Shown: positions 59,204 through 64,000 of the stretch, one piece after another
Layout of the letters: each line of letters starts with the position of its first letter
How positions within the stretch are numbered: position 1 is the first letter of the stretch
NCBI GenBank assembly: GCA_030704615.1
Contig: CM060732.1
Location: 76,983,053-77,047,052 of the forward strand
Length of the DNA: 64,000 bases
From: Takakia lepidozioides
Taxonomy: Eukaryota > Streptophyta > Takakiopsida > Takakiales > Takakiaceae
Reading direction: 5' to 3'
Program-made: the position numbers and the translations under genes
Notes under the pieces: model-generated
What the model saw: the letters and a program-made list of their open reading frames with translations, nothing else
Databases searched by the model: none
Told to the model about the DNA's origin: nothing

Positions 59204-59240
59204 AGGGGAAAGGCGGGGGGCGGGGGGCGGGGGAGAGGGG
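59204..59240 (+). promoter_or_regulatory. G-quadruplex-type tract in the desaturase leader
   Basis: Five or more G-runs of 4-6 lie within 37 bp (GGAGGGGAAAGGCGGGGGGC and onward), about 115-150 bp upstream of the chosen start codon. The pattern satisfies the usual four-run G4 motif. It could affect transcription or translation; this is inference. Confidence 0.5.
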
Positions 59241-59352
59241 CTGCGAGGGCCAGTGCGTGGGAGGCTGCTGCGAGGCCGGGGCAATTGCAGCGCGCGAGGG
59301 AGCTTGGATGCAGCGACAGAGGGAGGCGGGGAGGGAGGGGGGAAGTGCAAAG

Positions 59353-62300
59353 ATGTCCCTGCTCAGCGATTTTTTTGAAGCACTGCAAGCGAGGTGGCAG
59401 CATTGCAACTTGTCCACCAAATCGTTTGTGAAGGGGCTTTGTAACAGAAAACATGCTGCAGAGAGCATTGGCAGCAAGAAGTGCAATGCGGGAGGGGAGG
59501 AGGTGAGGGGGGGCGAGGCTGAAACGGGGGTTGCAGTTCAGGGAAGTGTGGTGGCTCCTAGCTGGCCGTCGTCCAGAGTGGTGTCGCGGACTACTTGTTA
59601 TGATTCCACGGAGGTCGCTCTGCACAGTAAGCGCAGTGACTGCTGGATAATCATTAAAAATAAGGTTCTTTCTCTTCCCCTGATGTGAGAAGGTTTGGCA
59701 CCCCCTGATCTGGGGCTGTGTGGTCTGTAAGAGGGAGAGGTAGAAAGAGGCTTGTAAGTCGCTTCTGAGTCGCTTTTTAAGCGTCTCCCAGCGTCCCTGG
59801 GGAGTATGATCGCGCAGGATTGATGGTCCGCATCAGATGCCTTACCCTTTTCCTATTCACACAAAGGAGGTGGGGTGTGTATTGGCGATGTTGTGCATGC
59901 CAGCTCCTTCTACGTGGAACGAGCTGCGTGTGTGCAATGAGAGAGGATAAAGCAGCTGGACTTGAGAGAGTGATAATATTTTTTGTTTCCTTCATCCGAT
60001 GCAGGCTTCCCAATGATCACTAATGGGACAATTGCGACCTTTCATTTTTTGCAACACGATCTGCTCTGTTCGCCTACATAAAAATTGCTTTCAACCATGA
60101 GCACACTTGACATTGTTGCATGCGGGGAAAATAAATTATGATCTGCGATCTGCAGCAGTTGTCGTGTAAGTTGAGCACATGTTAGACACTTTGTTCTGCT
60201 GGATGTGGTTGTGTCTTCCTCTTCTTGACGCCGATGTCGTCAAGGTCCCGTCAGTACTTGCCTCTCGATGTGCAGACCTGCTCTTGTAAATAATGGTTAG
60301 GGCAAGCCTGTTTTTTCTACAACGGTAGAATCTGTCGCCATAACTGCCTTGGTTCTCCTTTTCATTTTACAGTCTGGATGGATACAAAGCCAATGTGAGG
60401 GGTGGATATGGAATTGGTGTAGGCTTTGGCACCTCTTCCACCAAGCTTCCCAGACTTTTTTTCCCTTAAAAACTTTTTGTTTTGATCCTTTTGATGGTTT
60501 GTTACTTCTCTATTCTGAATGGATGGATGACGTTGATATCCAACACCTTGAAGTAGATAATCTAACTAGTGTGCTGATCTTGGCAGGTGTATGATGTGAG
60601 CAAGTTTGGAGAGCAACATCCAGGTGGTACTGTGATTTACACTCACGCCGGTCGGGATGCTACAGATGTTTTTGCTGCCTTCCATTCTCCCTCTTCTTGG
60701 AGATTCTTGCAGCAATTTCATATTGGAGATTATAAGGTGTGTTCACAGGCTCCCTCATGTTAGAGCCAGGAAAGAAATGACTTAAAAGAAGCTCGTTACA
60801 TCCAGATATTCTCTGCCTTTTCGTGGTTTTGGTTGGGCATATTTTCAAGGGATTGCCTTACATAACGTGAAAGCACATGCTGCAGAGTGACGAGCCAACG
60901 CCTGAGCTGCTAGTCGATTACAGAGAGCTTCGGACATTGTTTGCACGGGCCCGGCTTTTCAAGAGTTCCAAGCTTTACTATGCTCACAAGACTTTCACAG
61001 TTTTTGCTTTCCTGGCTGCAAGTATCACAGTCATCAATTTCAACGAGTCATTTCTGGCAGTTCTGTTTTCAGCTTTCCTACTCGCTCTCTTCTGGCAGCA
61101 ATCTGGATGGATGTCCCATGATCTGCTTCACCATCAGGTACAGATGGCTAGCAAGGCTGCACTGTCTCCTTGTATCCAGACAGGTCTTCACTGACCATGC
61201 TCATTCAGCAAGATAGGCTCAATTCATCAGGATCACAAGAAGGAAATATGATTTAATTGGACTGGTTTGGAGGAAAGGATTCAGTGATTGCAGATTACCT
61301 GTTAGGTGCTCAAGTCTTTTCTGTAGTGGCTGATTCCCCCCGGATAATAGGTACAATGATGCAATGTGGCACAGTGTCCAGTTTGCACCCAGAAGTAGGC
61401 GTGGCATCAAATCTAGAACATTCCTCTTGCTTTCTTAGAGTCCTAAAAAACCTGATCCAGATACAACAATATTTGCAAGTCATCTTCAGGAGGACTAAGT
61501 TAATAGTTGGTGAAGCAAAATTTGATGTGAAGTGCAAGAAGCAGAGGTGGAAGACTTGGGGGATAGGGGTTCCAACAAGGACTATGAGGATGTACATTGT
61601 TAGGTCTTGCCAAGATTTCCTGATGTGTCAAGCATGGGTGAAGACGAGACACCTCAAAGTAAGCTGAACCTGGTTCCTCAGGGCGAGGAGGGTGAGAACC
61701 GTCCACCGACCCTGAGAAGCAAGCTCTCACCCAATTTTGGCTCAAATAGATTCCAAGTATGTTTAATTGGAGACTGAACCCACTTCATCTGTTTTCCTTT
61801 TCCAGGTGTTTGATACCCGGTGGCTCAACACAGTTCTTGGATTTTGTTGGGGTAATGTTATGGTAGGTTTCAGTACAGGGTGGTGGAAGAACAAGCACAA
61901 TTTGCACCATGCTGCGCCAAATGAGTGTGACCAAACATACAAGCCGATTGATTCAGATATCGATACCCTCCCTTTCTTGGCATGGAGCAAAGACATTCTA
62001 GCTACTGTGGACAGCAAAGTACTGCGGCGTGTGCTTAGGTGGCAACATATCTTCTTCCTCCCTATTTTATTTTTTGCTCGGTTCACTTGGCTATTCTATA
62101 GTTTCGTCCACTGCGATGGTCCTGGATTTTCTCTGAGCACGAAACTTCTTGAGAAAAGCACCATACTGCTGCACTACACGTGGCTGTTTGGCGTCGCCTT
62201 CAGTTGTCTGCCTCCATCCATGGCAGTCACTTGGCTTTTATTAAGTGAGCTTTTAGGTGGAGCGCTATTGAGTACTGTTTTCGTGATAAGCCACAATGGA

Positions 62301-62852
62301 ATGGAGGTGTATAACGACTCAAAAGATTTTGTCAGTGCTCAGGTGACAACACATAACTTTGTTTCTCTGCCACCCTCTCTGGCTTGTGTCTGTCCAGGGG
62401 CAGCACCTGCACAATATCCCCTTTGATTAAAAAGTCACTTTTCCTGTCTACGACATTTTTGCTTAATTGGTCCAGGTTTCTGCTCAGTTAGACTGCGGCT
62501 ATGTCCCAAAGCAGTTCTCAAGATCATTGTTTTTTGATGGCTATGCAGCCAAAGCAGTTTTCACCCCGGCTATGCAAGATGATGCATTGATAGGCTTGTT
62601 TGGGCTTTGCAGGTGGTCTCGACGAGGGACATCAAAACTAGCATGTTCAATGATTGGTTCACGGGCGGTCTCAACAGGCAAATTGAGCACCATTTGTTCC
62701 CAACCATGCCAAGACACAATCTATCAAAAATTTCACCACATGTGCAAGCACTGTGTGTGAAGCACGGATTAGTCTATGAAGATGTAAGCCTAGCCTTGGG
62801 CACTCAACGAGTCTTCGAAAGATTAGTTGAGGTTGCTGCGGCTTCCGGCTGA
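59353..62852 (+). CDS. Front-end fatty acid desaturase (delta-6 type), cytochrome b5 fusion
   Basis: A membrane desaturase that would insert a double bond between an existing one and the carboxyl end of ER acyl lipids, toward C18-C20 polyunsaturates. Exons are 59353-59664, 60587-60736, 60886-61137, 61806-62342 and 62613-62852. All introns are phase 0 with GT-AG ends, giving about 495 residues, normal for the family. Residues about 85-154 form the cytochrome b5 domain with heme motif HPGG (exon 2). Histidine boxes are HDLLHH (end of exon 3), HNLHH (exon 4) and QIEHH (exon 5); the glutamine in the last is typical of front-end enzymes. Hydrophobic stretches in exons 3 and 4 fit membrane spans. 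The start MSLLSDFF resembles moss delta-6 enzymes. An in-frame ATG at 59200 would add a Gly-rich extension and is less likely. Delta-5 or sphingolipid delta-8 activity cannot be excluded. No lesion is seen. Confidence 0.9.
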
Positions 62853-64000
62853 GGTTGTTATTGTTGTTGTTCTCAGAGGGCAACACTCATTCTTGTATTG
62901 TTCCAGGGGAGAATCACCCCACTCTAAAGACATTATGATTCTCATCTTTACGTTCCTTTCCTTAGGTAGGCGTCTGGCAGTCAACTGAACTCTTACTATT
63001 GTCTCCATTACCTTGCTGCTAGGCGTGGTATGACCTCAGGGGTGCAGCAGCCTAACAGTGAGGATCCCGTGCTTAGCATTTGCCACAGAAGGTTGTGTTC
63101 TTTACCATTAGGCAACATTATTGGTTCTTTCAATCACTTCCATTCCGAAGTGGGCCCTCACTGACTAACTTAAAAGGTGCCGGCCTGGATGAGGGAAGTC
63201 CGCGAGCTTAAGTGGGGATTGTAGTCAGCCTAAGTAGTCAAATGTTTGATGATGTTCAACTATACCTTTGGTGAGACTTGAGTAGGTTGCAGGACAGTCC
63301 ACTGCTTATGCAGGGGACATATCCTGTGGCGGTTACAGTTGTCCCTGGGGGATTTTGCTTTCCTCTGCATAAAAGTTGCCGCTGACAGTCAAGAAGTCTG
63401 TAAATGACTCATTTACAAGCAGCAATTTCTTTCTCTCTCAGTGTGCCATGCCCAGTGTTTTTATTTCTGGCGAAATTTCGCACGTTTTCGACCTCAAAAA
63501 TCAAAATCGAATATTCTGTCATAAATTCCCTATTTTTCTCATGGATGAAATCGCCAAAATTTCAAAAAAATAAATCTTGGATGAATTCGCCTAATATGGA
63601 TGAAAGTACAGAGGAGGATGATTCTGTCCAAATGTCAGTGGATGAGCAGAAAATATGGCTATTTCCTGCAAAACTCAGTAGCCACTCCTGTTCTTTTCCA
63701 AATTTGAAAAAAAAACACTGGCCATGCCTCGTGGCTGTGAGCGTTTTTTCTGGGCCCTTTCTCTTAACTCAATAAAGTTAGCTTTTCCCTTTTCACTAAC
63801 ATAACAACAAAAATGTACAAGTTCTTGTGGCGTAGGATTGAAGATTGAGAATTTAAAACCTTCCTTTGAAATTCATATATGATCTGTGTTGCTCTGAAGA
63901 TGGCCTAGTAGTTGTATGTTTTTCAGGAGACGAACATATGTTCAAATTGGATATTTTAGTGATTACCATTCACTTTTGCCCATTGGATTGGGTGACCCTA
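62853..64000 (+). other. 3' flank of the desaturase gene
   Basis: About 1150 bp without coding signal. It presumably includes the 3' untranslated region. The clearest polyadenylation-type hexamer, AATAAA, is at 63771-63776, rather far from the stop. Nearer, less canonical signals may be used. No neighbouring gene starts before the window ends. Confidence 0.45.

Noticed and set aside
59200-59352. N-terminal Gly/Arg-rich extension of the desaturase
   Set aside because: The residues are low complexity and come from a G-rich leader, and the family start motif MSLLSDFF-like begins at 59353; kept only as an alternative start.
62466-62612. Extra exon of the desaturase starting after TTGGTCCAG at about 62475
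   Set aside because: The encoded residues do not match the family, and joining SAQ directly to VVSTRD at 62613 gives the expected conserved sequence.

Overview
The window looks like gene-poor, transposon-saturated nuclear DNA of a land plant. The only convincing host gene, at 59353-62852 on the plus strand, is a five-exon front-end fatty-acid desaturase: a cytochrome b5 domain fused to a three-histidine-box desaturase. It is most like the delta-6 acyl-lipid desaturases of mosses and liverworts. With the retroelement types present, this suggests a seedless plant (bryophyte, lycophyte or fern) with a large genome. The species cannot be fixed from sequence alone.

Region 1 (1-6600): two Mutator-like (MULE) transposase pseudogenes in the same orientation. 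The first is cut off by a striking array (about 719-1960) built on a GGCGCC palindrome and organised as a trimeric higher-order repeat of about 287 bp. The second transposase (2227-5824) has a zinc-binding N-terminal region, a DDE-type domain and a C-terminal SWIM finger. It is followed by a second array with a 74-bp period and a CATGAGC-rich terminus ending near 6598.

Region 2 (6740-13308, minus strand): a decayed Ty3 element of Tat/Athila-like type, here family A. It has one long Gag-Pol reading frame broken by point stops, three zinc knuckles, and a 5' LTR at 12782-13308.

Region 3 (13309-19279, plus strand): a chromovirus (family B) with part of its 5' LTR, a tRNA-iMet primer site, Gag-Pol with a C-terminal chromodomain, and only about 12 bp of a 3' LTR. 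It abuts another CATGAGC-type terminus with a 63-bp-period GGCGCC array and an unknown ORF (19278-20671).

Region 4 (20830-28500): the 3' part of a second family A copy with its full 3' LTR (22978-23934), a Gag-protease fragment of a third Ty3 family (family C, minus), a lone 740-bp family B LTR (minus), and a third CATGAGC terminus with its own GGCGCC array.

Region 5 (28540-34162): another family A 3' end. Its extra ORF is split by a 2.26-kb TIR element with a CCAA target duplication. Its LTR is split by a solo LTR of the same family with a CGGAG duplication.

Region 6 (34274-44906): a second copy of the TIR element, a LINE 3' end with a UUCG hairpin and T25 tail, then the best family A copy: reverse transcriptase, RNase H, integrase, two extra coding blocks and the 3' LTR.

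Region 7 (44907-50760, minus): an L1-like LINE with ORF1 and ORF2. The reverse transcriptase carries an internal inversion of about 480 bp.

Region 8 (50761-64000): mostly AT-rich intergenic sequence with a doubtful copia remnant, then the desaturase gene.

The most unusual material is (i) the additional ORF of family A, found downstream of integrase in three copies with a coiled coil and a conserved hairpin after its stop; (ii) the GGCGCC arrays that accompany each CATGAGC terminus; and (iii) a stop codon shared by two family A copies. All coordinates and reading frames were worked out by eye. No database search was possible.
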